This document shows positions 43,673-51,588 of a DNA stretch of 64,000 nucleotides, piece by piece. The notes beneath the pieces were generated by a model that saw only the letters and a program-made list of their open reading frames with translations, did no database searches and was not told the origin of the DNA. The stretch is from Paraburkholderia polaris (GTDB lineage: Bacteria; Pseudomonadota; Gammaproteobacteria; Burkholderiales; Burkholderiaceae): contig NZ_JABBGJ010000055.1 in assembly GCF_012927345.1 (NCBI RefSeq), positions 1 to 64,000 of the forward strand, given 5' to 3'. Both the position numbers and the translations under genes were made by a program. The stretch's first letter is position 1, and each line of letters starts with the position of its first letter.

Positions 43673-44865
43673 AGACAATTATTGTTGACGATCAGTACGA
43701 AAATAAAGCCCAAGTAATTGCAGCCATTCTAAAGAAAATAGGCGTCGATAACGTAGACCTCGTTGCGGGCGCGAAAGAGGCTCTACGGAAGATGCGGCGG
43801 GAGAAGTATGACTTACTCATTTTGGATCTTCAAATTCCTGCCGAAGTGGGAGCCTCGATCGACCCCTCGGGTGGCCGAGCATTATTAGAATACATTGGAC
43901 TGAGCTCGGATATTCACAAGCCGACAGGAGTCTTAGGTGTCACAGCCCACTCTGACTCATACGAGCAATGTGAATCATTCTTTCGCGAACGGGGATGGGT
44001 ATTGGTGTTAGGTGTCGAGGATGTCGAATATTTAGAAAGCATCTTGCTTACGCAGAAAGCACACCTTATGTCGCATACAACTCAATTCGATATTGCTATT
44101 ATCACCGCGCTAGAACACACCGAGCTTGAAGCTGTACGGAGGCTCCCGTGTGGATGGCAGACGTTTAGACAACCTGATGATTTCAGTGTCTATTACACTG
44201 GAGAAGTAAGGACGAAGGACGGCGCAAAAAAGACGATTATTGCAACCAGTTTGCCCCGGATGGGAATGGCTTCGGCGGCAAGCGTTACGGCGAAGGTGTG
44301 CTTAAAATTCCGTCCGAAGTTGCTAGTTATGACGGGTATCGCAGCGGGTGTTAAAGGTGAAGTCGCTTTGGGAGACATAATGGTCGCCGATCCTTCGTGG
44401 GACTGGGGAAGCGGTAAGCTCACGATTCGGAAGGGAAAAGTCACATTCTTGGGCGAGCCAACTCAGATTCCTTTGGATCCTTCAATAGCCAGTGTTATGC
44501 GCAGCATTGCCGTTGAGCGTACATACCTTGACGAAATTTACGCGGGTTTTAAGTTGGCAAAGCGGCCGCCTCACGATCTAAATATGCATGTCGGACCAGT
44601 CACCAGCGGTGCTGTTGTCCTAGAAGATCCGGAGACAGTTGCCTTGATTCAATCGCAACATCGGAAGACAATAGGCGTCGAGATGGAAGCATACGGGGTA
44701 ATGTCGGCAGCCTTTCATTCTGGACCAAACGCTCCAAAAACGGTTGTGATCAAGTCGGTGTGTGACTTTGCAGATCCGCTAAAAAATAATGAGTGGCAAG
44801 GCTATGCCGCTTACACAAGTGCACAGATGGCCTTTCGCTATATAACCGATCACTTTTTTTCTTGA
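43669..44865 (+). CDS. Receiver domain fused to nucleoside phosphorylase/nucleosidase (predicted effector)
   Basis: The protein has 398 residues. Residues 1-125 are a receiver: IIVDDQYENK (Asp7, Asp8), LLILDLQIP (phospho-acceptor Asp53) and GVTAHS (Thr92); the conserved beta-5 lysine is missing (GWVLVLGVED). Residues about 140-398 form a PNP/UDP-phosphorylase-type domain: FDIAIITALEHTELEAV, KLLVMTGIAAGVK, IGVEMEAYGVMSAA (catalytic Glu) and VCDFADPLKNNEWQGYAAY (catalytic Asp). Same effector type as the EAD1-fused nucleosidase at 24032-25360. In this arrangement phosphorylation would gate a nucleosidase rather than a transcription factor. Third gene of the operon. Confidence 0.88.
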   Translation: MKTIIVDDQYENKAQVIAAILKKIGVDNVDLVAGAKEALRKMRREKYDLLILDLQIPAEVGASIDPSGGRALLEYIGLSSDIHKPTGVLGVTAHSDSYEQCESFFRERGWVLVLGVEDVEYLESILLTQKAHLMSHTTQFDIAIITALEHTELEAVRRLPCGWQTFRQPDDFSVYYTGEVRTKDGAKKTIIATSLPRMGMASAASVTAKVCLKFRPKLLVMTGIAAGVKGEVALGDIMVADPSWDWGSGKLTIRKGKVTFLGEPTQIPLDPSIASVMRSIAVERTYLDEIYAGFKLAKRPPHDLNMHVGPVTSGAVVLEDPETVALIQSQHRKTIGVEMEAYGVMSAAFHSGPNAPKTVVIKSVCDFADPLKNNEWQGYAAYTSAQMAFRYITDHFFS

Positions 44866-45961
44866 ACTAAACAACATGGCTGCTGCGCAACTTGGGCTGC
44901 CGAAGTCCTTCGGAGGCTCTGTTCGACGGCAGAAGAAGAAAGCATATCGGGTTCGTCGCCCGATTCAGGACGCAGCCAATCTAACCCCTTTTACCGTAGT
45001 CGACCTACTTGGTCGTTCGATGGCTTTGGGGCAGCGTCCTCTCCCAAAGGCTAACTGCGCTTGCACGTCCGCTAAACAGTGCAGGCAATATCACTTGGTG
45101 GGCGGTTCCGGGCGAGCGGAGCGCGTCCGGCAGCGGCGGGTCGCCGTTGCACTCAGCGAGTGGCGGTTAAGTAGCCCATAACAGCCCCACCAAGTCCAAT
45201 GAGCGAGGGGCGCCTTCGGCCGAGTTCCGGTCAATCACAAAGGCGGCGTCCGGGCGACGACTCGGTCCTAAGATTCCCCGATTCGGAAACATTAAATCAC
45301 GCCGACATCTCTTTGCCTTATGGCACCGCCGTGGCCCCGGACTGGACAGGTCTCCGAGGTCACGATCTCACGGTTCACATGTACCAGATGTTTAGCGGGG
45401 AAAAGCACACCGCGATAAGCCAGCGGATGGCTCTAGTCTCAATAATCATGTCGCCAATCTCATTAATATTGGCGCGAATCTCACGAATGCTGTCGTTTCA
45501 CGGGAAAACCCACGGGACGAGATTCGGGCGAAGGTGTCGGCGTCAGACGCGTTTTCATGGATGCCAGTTTGGCACAATAATAATGCTGTTGTGATAAAGA
45601 ATACTTATCTTAATAGACTTATTTATATGACACTATTTCTTAAATATCACTTTGAACATCTGGAATACGGCGATACTGCTCGTCGCGACCAACAAAACTG
45701 GGCCCCGGTCGGCGATCAAAGTTGACGTATAACCACCCATACCGATAAGACGCCTCCCGACGCTCACGCGCCGGGACCGGGCTTTCGCGCGACGCGTCGA
45801 GCCGCGTTCCGCGTCTCGCCCCTGCCGGGCATCAATCCCTGGCGCAGCAGTCAACCCCGTCAGCTTCTACCCGAGCGCGGCCGGCGCGGCATCCCTACCC
45901 GGTCAACCCGATGCACGGCATGCACCGGGCTCCCAGGTTCCCGCCCTTGACCCGCGACCGT
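44866..45961. other. 1.1-kb region without confident gene between kinase operon and plasmid-type block
   Basis: A small hairpin (CCGAAG-TC-CTTCGG, 44900-44913) follows the nucleosidase stop by 35 bp but has no T-run. The rest has short open frames with no family motif. An AT-rich patch lies at 45580-45670, and composition becomes very GC-rich from 45740 on, marking the boundary with the plasmid-type genes. Confidence 0.4.
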
Positions 45962-46051
45962 AGCCGATAGCGGGCAGGCATCAAGGGGCGAGGGACCGTG
46001 TTGCCCGCACCCTCCCTCGCCTTTTTCCTTGACGCCTGCCCGCTATCGGCT
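45962..46051. repeat. Long inverted repeat (about 34-bp arms) upstream of DUF932 gene
   Basis: The left arm (45962-45995) begins AGCCGATAGCGGGCAGGC; the right arm (46013-46051) is its reverse complement with one mismatch and a 5-base AAAAA/TTTTT bulge. The loop is 17 bases. Such a stem is far longer than a terminator and has no T-run outside. It may be a structured RNA leader, a protein-binding site or a replication/transfer element of the plasmid-type block. Confidence 0.7.
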
Positions 46052-46193
46052 CCTCAAGTCGCACGGGCGGAAACCCGGGCGCCTGGCGGCAGCAAAGCCA
46101 ACCCCGGGTTCCACCGGGAGGTGTCCAGCCACAACGGCAAGACACGTCCCCCCGCCCGGTTCAGGCCCTCAACCCTTTGCTGTGGAGATTGCC

Positions 46194-47027
46194 ATGCAAC
46201 TCGCTTCCTCTTTTCATTACGGTTCCCCGATGCTCCGCTCGGACTCGCCCCTGTCGGACGATCAGATCCGCCGTGTTGCCCCGTCCATCTTCGCGGACAG
46301 CAAGCACCAAAGCCGCTCGGAGCGCTACACATATATTCCAACCATCGACGTGCTGCGGGGCCTGCGCAACGAAGGCTTCCAGCCATTCATGGTCTGCCAG
46401 ACCCGTGTGCGGCACGACGACCGCCGCGAGTACACGAAGCACATGCTGCGGCTTCGCCATGCCGACCAGATCACCGGCGACGAAGCCAACGAAATCGTGC
46501 TGCTGAACTCGCACGACGGCACGAGCAGCTACCAGATGCTCGCGGGCATGCTGCGCTTTGTCTGCCAGAACGGCATGATCGCAGGCGACAACGTCGCCGA
46601 TATCCGCGTGCCGCACAAGGGCAACATCGTTCAGAACGTCATCAATGGCGCGTTCGACGTGCTCGACGGCTTCGACCTGATCCACGAGCAGAAGGAAGGC
46701 ATGCGCGCCGTCACGCTCGACCGCGACGAACAGCACGCGTTCGCCCGTTCCGCGCTCACCCTGCGCTACGACCCGACCGACGCCGACGCACCCGCCCCCG
46801 TCACCGAAAACCAGTTACTCGCGCCGCGTCGCTTCGAGGACCGTCGTGACGACCTCTGGACGGTCTTTAACTGCGTGCAGGAAAACCTCACCAAGGGCGG
46901 ACTACACGGACGCTCGCGCACCGGGCGCTCGATGTCTACGCGGCCTATCACCGGCATCGACCAGAACGTGAAGCTCAACCGCGCCCTCTGGATGCTCGCG
47001 GACGCGATGCGCCAGATGAAGGCGTAA
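46194..47027 (+). CDS. DUF932 plasmid-type protein
   Basis: The protein has 277 residues and belongs to DUF932, a family common on plasmids and integrative elements. Recognisable segments are YIPTIDVLRGLRNEGFQPFMVCQTRVR, HADQITGDEANEIVLLNSHDGTSSYQML (the family's central motif), GMLRFVCQNGMIAGD and NLTKGGLHGR. ATG 46194 is preceded by GGAG at correct spacing. The function of the family is not established. A long hairpin precedes it by about 140 bp. Confidence 0.88.
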   Translation: MQLASSFHYGSPMLRSDSPLSDDQIRRVAPSIFADSKHQSRSERYTYIPTIDVLRGLRNEGFQPFMVCQTRVRHDDRREYTKHMLRLRHADQITGDEANEIVLLNSHDGTSSYQMLAGMLRFVCQNGMIAGDNVADIRVPHKGNIVQNVINGAFDVLDGFDLIHEQKEGMRAVTLDRDEQHAFARSALTLRYDPTDADAPAPVTENQLLAPRRFEDRRDDLWTVFNCVQENLTKGGLHGRSRTGRSMSTRPITGIDQNVKLNRALWMLADAMRQMKA

Positions 47028-47088
47028 GCACGGCAGACGGGACAGCTTACAACGACTCAATTCCGTCACTTTCTGTCAGGACTCCTAT

Positions 47089-47130
47089 CCGGGTCAAGTC
47101 CTGGCAGCATCCAGCACCACCTTGACCCGG
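47089..47130. repeat. Hairpin between DUF932 gene and parB-like gene
   Basis: CCGGGTCAAG (47089-47098) and CTTGACCCGG (47121-47130) form a perfect 10-bp stem. A smaller CTGG/CCAG stem lies in the loop. There is no T-run, so it is more likely a regulatory element or an intrinsic RNA structure than a classical terminator. Confidence 0.6.
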
Positions 47131-47160
47131 AGTTCTCTTTCCAACTTTCTGGAGTCAATC

Positions 47161-49401
47161 ATGCAAGCCCATGAAATTGAAACCACCACCACGGTGAGCG
47201 TAGCCGAAGCCGTGCCGGTTCTCGAAACCACTTTTGGCAACGAGCAGCCGGTCGTGACCGTCCCATATTTCAGCCTGCGCCGCTCGCCGCTCAACGCTCG
47301 CACGAAGCCGTTGTCGGGTATTTCCAGCCTTGCAGCCAACATCCGTGCGAAAGGGCTGCTGCAAAACCTCGTTGTCCATGAAATAAAGGGGAGTCGCGGC
47401 AGGCAGCGCAAGTACGGAGTCTGCGCGGGGCAGCGCCGTGAGGCCGCGCTCGACCTGCTGTTCGCGCAGAAGCACATCACCGACGACTACCCGGTACCCG
47501 TGCGAATCGTCAGCGAAGGCGAAGCCCTCGCCATTTCGCTGATCGAGAACAGCGAGCGCGAAGGACTCGATCCGTTCGACGTGCTACGTTCGTACCGGAT
47601 GCTGGCCGGGGAAGGCCGCAGCGTCGGCTACATCGCCGCACTCTTTTCCGCTTCGCCCCTTACGATCAGGCGGCGCATGAAGCTCGCAAACGTATCGCCA
47701 AAATTGCTCGCGCTGCTGCGCGAGGATGCGATCACACTAGACCAGCTTGGCGCGCTCGCCCTCGCGGACGACCACGAAACGCAGGAACACATCTGGTTCG
47801 ATGCGAACGACTGGCAGCGCCAGCCGAACTACCTGCGGCAGGCCATCACCCGCGCGGAAATCGACGCGAGCCGCACCCGTCTCGTCCGCTTTGTCGGCCT
47901 TGACGCCTATGAGGCTGCTGGCGGGTATGTGCGTCGCGACCTGTTCAGCGACGATCAGAACGCGGGTTATATCGCGGACACGGAACTGCTGCAGCGCCTC
48001 GTTGCACAAAAGCTCGACGCCGCCGCCGAGGAGGTCCGCGCCGAGGGATGGGGCTGGACCGAAACGCGCGTCGAGCGCGATTTTCTGGAACTGAACCGTC
48101 ACGGCAGGCTGCGCCCGGTCCAGCGCCCCTACACCGAGGACGAGCAGCGCGAAATGGGCTGCCTCACCGCGCAGCAGGACGAACTCGCCGAAAAGCTCGA
48201 AGCCCTTCCGGAGGATGATGAAAACGCCTACGAAGAAGCCGACCGCCTCAATAAGGAAATCGAAAGCGTCAATGCCGCGCTCCTCACACTCGAAAGCCGC
48301 GCGGAGGTGTGGGACGAGCAGCAGATGGCCGAAGCGGGTGCGTTCGTGATCGTCGGCCCACAGGGTGAACTGCTTATCGAGCGTGGCCTCGTACGACGCG
48401 AGAACAGCGCTGCGCTCGACGCGGCAGGCGCGACTGTCACCGGCACGCCGGAAGCCGAAACGCCGGACACGTCAGGAGCGCCTGCACCGAAAGTCAGGCC
48501 CCTCCATAGCGCGAAACTCTGCCAGCGGCTCACCGCGCACCGCACCGCAGCCATCCGTGCGGAGCTGGTCGAGCAGCCTTCCGTCGCCCTCGCGGCGCTC
48601 CTGCGGCAATTGATCCCGCAGGCCCTGCCAGAGCATTACGGTCACACGTTCGCGCGGGACTGTCTGGCGCTTTCCGGCGAAAACAACCATGACAGGCTGC
48701 TGCGGGCGGCGGACGACCTGCCTGCAAGTCCCGCGTGGAGCGCCATCGAAACGCAGCGTGCCCGCTGGATCGCGGAACTACCTGCGAAATGCACCGACCT
48801 GCTGCCGTGGCTCGTCGCGCAGGACCCCGGCACGACGCTGCTCGATCTGCTCGCGTTCTGCACCGGTACCCTGCTCGATGGCATTGAGAGCGAGGAAAAG
48901 CCTCACGCGATCAATGCGCTGGCGGGCGTGCTGAACCTCGACATGACCCGGTACTGGACACCGACCCGCGCTACGTATTTCGATCACGTCACCAAGGCGC
49001 GCATCGCGGAAGTCGTGTCCGCCGCTGTGTCCCCAAAGGTTGCCGCCGACCTCGGGAAGATGAAGAAGGCCGACGCCGCTGCGGCCGCCGAACTGCGGCT
49101 CGCAAAAGCCGCGTGGCTCCCGGAAGTACTCACCGATCGGGAAACACCGGCCACGCCTTCGTGGGAAAGCCGCGACGACGAGCATGGGGACAACGACGCG
49201 GATATAGGAGCCGGTACAGGCGAAACGCCGGACAGCGAGGACGACGAAGCGCGACCGGACGCCGGGAGCGGCACCGAACACATCAACGATATGCCTCCCG
49301 ATGCAGCGCGCGCTTCCGGCACAGGTAAGGCTTTGGCGCCGTGGCCTTTCCCGACCGCTGAGAGCATGAACAGCGCACAACCCGGCCCGCTGGCGAAATA
49401 G
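47161..49401 (+). CDS. Large ParB/RepB/Spo0J-family protein
   Basis: The protein has about 746 residues, twice the size of chromosomal ParB. The ParB N-domain spans residues about 30-160 (SLRRSPLNARTKPLSGISSLAANIRAKGLLQNLVV, then VCAGQRREAAL and ISLIENSEREGLDPFDVLRSY), followed by a KorB-like HTH (RSVGYIAALFSASPLTIRRRMKLANVSP). The C-terminal half (about 280-746) has coiled-coil and acidic parts and no catalytic motif. ATG 47161 follows GGAG. Such long ParB-like proteins occur on plasmids and ICEs next to DUF932 genes, as here. Partition is likely but not proven: no ParA lies directly beside it. Confidence 0.88.
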   Translation: MQAHEIETTTTVSVAEAVPVLETTFGNEQPVVTVPYFSLRRSPLNARTKPLSGISSLAANIRAKGLLQNLVVHEIKGSRGRQRKYGVCAGQRREAALDLLFAQKHITDDYPVPVRIVSEGEALAISLIENSEREGLDPFDVLRSYRMLAGEGRSVGYIAALFSASPLTIRRRMKLANVSPKLLALLREDAITLDQLGALALADDHETQEHIWFDANDWQRQPNYLRQAITRAEIDASRTRLVRFVGLDAYEAAGGYVRRDLFSDDQNAGYIADTELLQRLVAQKLDAAAEEVRAEGWGWTETRVERDFLELNRHGRLRPVQRPYTEDEQREMGCLTAQQDELAEKLEALPEDDENAYEEADRLNKEIESVNAALLTLESRAEVWDEQQMAEAGAFVIVGPQGELLIERGLVRRENSAALDAAGATVTGTPEAETPDTSGAPAPKVRPLHSAKLCQRLTAHRTAAIRAELVEQPSVALAALLRQLIPQALPEHYGHTFARDCLALSGENNHDRLLRAADDLPASPAWSAIETQRARWIAELPAKCTDLLPWLVAQDPGTTLLDLLAFCTGTLLDGIESEEKPHAINALAGVLNLDMTRYWTPTRATYFDHVTKARIAEVVSAAVSPKVAADLGKMKKADAAAAAELRLAKAAWLPEVLTDRETPATPSWESRDDEHGDNDADIGAGTGETPDSEDDEARPDAGSGTEHINDMPPDAARASGTGKALAPWPFPTAESMNSAQPGPLAK

Positions 49402-49403
49402 CC

Positions 49404-49455
49404 TCGCCCCGAATACGGGGCGAAGCAGGCGGCAGGCCCGTATCACTACCGCCTG
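49404..49455. terminator. Tandem hairpins after the parB-like gene
   Basis: TCGCCCCG-AATA-CGGGGCGA (49404-49423) is a perfect 8-bp stem with a 4-base loop. CAGGCGG (49426-49432) pairs with CCGCCTG (49449-49455), which is followed by TTTAC. Together they probably end or attenuate transcription between parB and the next small gene. Confidence 0.5.
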
Positions 49456-49479
49456 TTTACGTGAACCGGAGAATCCATC

Positions 49480-49725
49480 ATGCCCAGACGTATCCGTATG
49501 GCCGTACTCGCGGCCAATGCCCATGGCGCACCCGATTTCTATCTGGCCTTCGTTGCCGTCACCAACGAGCAGTACAACATCGGCGATCACTACGATCTGG
49601 CGCGCGCCCACGCCGAGGATGAAGGCTATCAATATCCGACGATCGCCTTCGATCAGAATGACGCGGCAGCACTCGCGCTTCGGCAGGTCCATGCATTCAT
49701 GAACGGCGAAACCGACGAAACCTGA
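49480..49725 (+). CDS. Small hypothetical plasmid-type protein
   Basis: The 81-residue protein starts MPRRIRMAVLAANAHGAPDF after a GGAGAATCC site. It is mildly acidic, with a region FVAVTNEQYNIGDHYDLARAHAEDEGYQYPTIAFDQNDAAALALRQ. No family is known to me. It sits in the same direction as DUF932 and parB and is likely part of that block. Confidence 0.7.
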   Translation: MPRRIRMAVLAANAHGAPDFYLAFVAVTNEQYNIGDHYDLARAHAEDEGYQYPTIAFDQNDAAALALRQVHAFMNGETDET

Positions 49726-49754
49726 TCGTTGCGGACAGGCTCTCCGCCTGTCCG

Positions 49755-50429
49755 CTACCGGTTCGCATATCCAGCCTGCGCGACATGCATGCCTGCCCAC
49801 CAGCCGGCCCGCACCCCAGCTCCCATTATCAGGAGAAGAATAATGAGCGCGCCCCAGAATAAACGACGCAGCACCTGCACGGTGCCATGCGCAGCCGTCT
49901 GTCCGGCGACCGCGATCTGCGCAACCGCACCGTCCAGCCGCTTCCGTTGTTCGCGCGCTGCGACCGCCGACACACCCACCAGCCGGTTACCCGCCGCGCG
50001 CGCAATCCGGTCTGCCGCGCGCTCCGCCAGTATCTTCAGCGACTGCTCGTTCAACGCAGCCAGCGTCATCCGGTAGCGCGCCTCGTGCTCGCGAGTCAGG
50101 TCCTCGGCCAGCTTGATCGTCTCCCTGCAGCGAGCGAGCGCGTCACGGTGTTTGCTCATCAGTGCATCGGTCGCCGCCTCCGCTTCTCGGCGCACTGCGT
50201 CGAAACCGCCATCGCCCGCACGGCGGATACGCTCGGGCATCGCCTCATACAGCCGCGCGTAGTATTCAAGCACGGCAATCACTGACCACAACGCATCGTT
50301 GTCACGCAGGTTGAGTGCCCCAGATATCCGGCGCATGCGCAGCAAGCTCATATCATCGGGCACTTCGCCCGCGACATCGAGAAACAGCCGGGCGAGCGCA
50401 TCAGGCGACTTCGCCCGCCGGTTACGCAT
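49755..50429 (-). CDS. Coiled-coil protein with C-terminal membrane anchor (StbC-like position)
   Basis: The protein has 224 residues. Residues about 60-165 are helical and Ala/Arg/Glu-rich (coiled-coil likely). A single membrane segment is near the C-terminus (LFWGALIILLLIMGAGVRAGWW). It overlaps the ATPase gene by 8 bases and is the last of three minus-strand genes, matching the layout of mobilisation or stability operons in which an HTH protein and a P-loop ATPase precede it. No family is assigned with confidence. Confidence 0.7.
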   Translation of the reverse strand: MRNRRAKSPDALARLFLDVAGEVPDDMSLLRMRRISGALNLRDNDALWSVIAVLEYYARLYEAMPERIRRAGDGGFDAVRREAEAATDALMSKHRDALARCRETIKLAEDLTREHEARYRMTLAALNEQSLKILAERAADRIARAAGNRLVGVSAVAAREQRKRLDGAVAQIAVAGQTAAHGTVQVLRRLFWGALIILLLIMGAGVRAGWWAGMHVAQAGYANR

Positions 50430-51114
50430 TGGCCGTCACCCTGGCGAACATGTCGCTATACAGGGCACGCCAGCGCAGCAGTTCCGCCCGCTCGCCGATG
50501 TGCATCGTTTCGGCCGCCCTGCTGATCGACAGACGCTGACTGCGAAGATCGTCGGCGACCCGATCCGCCAGATCGGGAAAATCCAGCGACTGGCCCTGCG
50601 CCTCGACAGCCTTACGAAGTTTCGACTCGCGGTACAGCGTAAACTTGTCCGGCGTACCGAAGTAGCCATTGCGCACAACGTGCGTGAGCGCATGCGGGAA
50701 CGTCTCGCCAAATTCCATCAGCAGTTCGAGACTGTCACGCTGCCGGTTGATAACCCACAGCACAACGAGACGCCGCGCCAGCTCATCTAGCGTACCGGCA
50801 AGTGTCCCGCCATATTGCGCGACGCCCGTCTGACTACGTGCCGCCGTGTTGACGATGACCGTCTCATCACGGTGTGCATCGCAGAAATTGACGAAATCTA
50901 TCCAGCCTCCTGCCTCGTCCAGATCACATGACGCGCATTCGACCTCGTCATGGACAGCCTTCATGACATCGGGATTGGACGTATCCGTCTCCACCAGTAC
51001 GACATGGACATCTGAACGACGCAGATAATCGACCAGCGCCAGCGTGACGAAGCTCTTGCCGACACCGCCCTTGCTACCGCCGATCATATAGATGGGGTGA
51101 TTTTCCGTTGCCAT
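50422..51114 (-). CDS. ParA/MobD-like P-loop ATPase
   Basis: The protein has 230 residues. A deviant Walker A is at the N-terminus (IYMIGGSKGGVGKSFVTLALVDYL, KGGVGKS) and a switch segment in VVLVETDTSNPDVMKAV; VIVNTAARSQTG stands where ParA has its Walker B region. This is the 'MobD-like' or StbB-like branch of ParA ATPases found in plasmid mobilisation and stability operons. ATG 51114 lies 10 bp after the HTH gene. It may position the plasmid-type element or assist transfer. Confidence 0.85.
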   Translation of the reverse strand: MATENHPIYMIGGSKGGVGKSFVTLALVDYLRRSDVHVVLVETDTSNPDVMKAVHDEVECASCDLDEAGGWIDFVNFCDAHRDETVIVNTAARSQTGVAQYGGTLAGTLDELARRLVVLWVINRQRDSLELLMEFGETFPHALTHVVRNGYFGTPDKFTLYRESKLRKAVEAQGQSLDFPDLADRVADDLRSQRLSISRAAETMHIGERAELLRWRALYSDMFARVTANA

Positions 51115-51123
51115 TTCATACCT

Positions 51124-51588
51124 CTACAAGTTTTCGGTATCCGGCCTGATCGGAAATCCGAGGAAGCCTTTTATCGGCGTGGATTCCGGCCTGGTTATTC
51201 CCCCATCCCTTTTCTTTTGTGACTCGGCACGTGCATTGCCGGTATGCGATGACCTCGCCTGATTGGCATTCTTCACGCGAGGCAATGCCGCATCAGTATT
51301 TTTTGTGACATGCCTTTCCGTCGGTGCAGACCTGTCCTCTTTCACTGCACGCTGCATCGCATATCGCAACGTGGCCGCACTGATTTCCACCCCATCCTGC
51401 GCGATCTGCTGGACGATTTCTTCCTGCGTGTAACCTTTCCTCTGTGCGCCAACGATTTGAGACTGCATGGATTTCATTGCATCGCGAACATTGACGCGAT
51501 GCTCATGCGCGGGCTTTTCCGGCAGCGCATCGAGACGGCGCGCGGCGGCATCCCATTGCGCCTGGGTAAAGATCTTCACCACTGGCAT
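51124..51588 (-). CDS. Small DNA-binding-like plasmid protein (MobC/TraK/StbA-like)
   Basis: The protein has 154 residues. Residues about 40-80 (MKSMQSQIVGAQRKGYTQEEIVQQIAQDGVEISAATLRYAMQRA) form an HTH-like unit of the kind seen in MobC/TraK-type plasmid proteins. The C-terminal half is basic and disordered, ending GFLGFPIRPDTENL. ATG 51588 has AGGAG upstream. First gene of the three-gene minus-strand operon. It probably binds DNA just upstream (51589-52400), which would be the place for an oriT or stability site. Confidence 0.7.
   Translation of the reverse strand: MPVVKIFTQAQWDAAARRLDALPEKPAHEHRVNVRDAMKSMQSQIVGAQRKGYTQEEIVQQIAQDGVEISAATLRYAMQRAVKEDRSAPTERHVTKNTDAALPRVKNANQARSSHTGNARAESQKKRDGGITRPESTPIKGFLGFPIRPDTENL

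Noticed and set aside
44876-45594. Two open frames (101 and 131 codons) after the nucleosidase gene
   Set aside because: Composition typical of non-coding sequence, with no motif; listed as gene-free.
49480-49725. Antitoxin of a toxin-antitoxin pair
   Set aside because: No toxin-like partner follows on the same strand, and the sequence has no known antitoxin DNA-binding motif.
48778-49800. 340-codon minus-strand open frame over the end of parB
   Set aside because: Antisense shadow of the ParB C-terminal half; no motif and no start signal.
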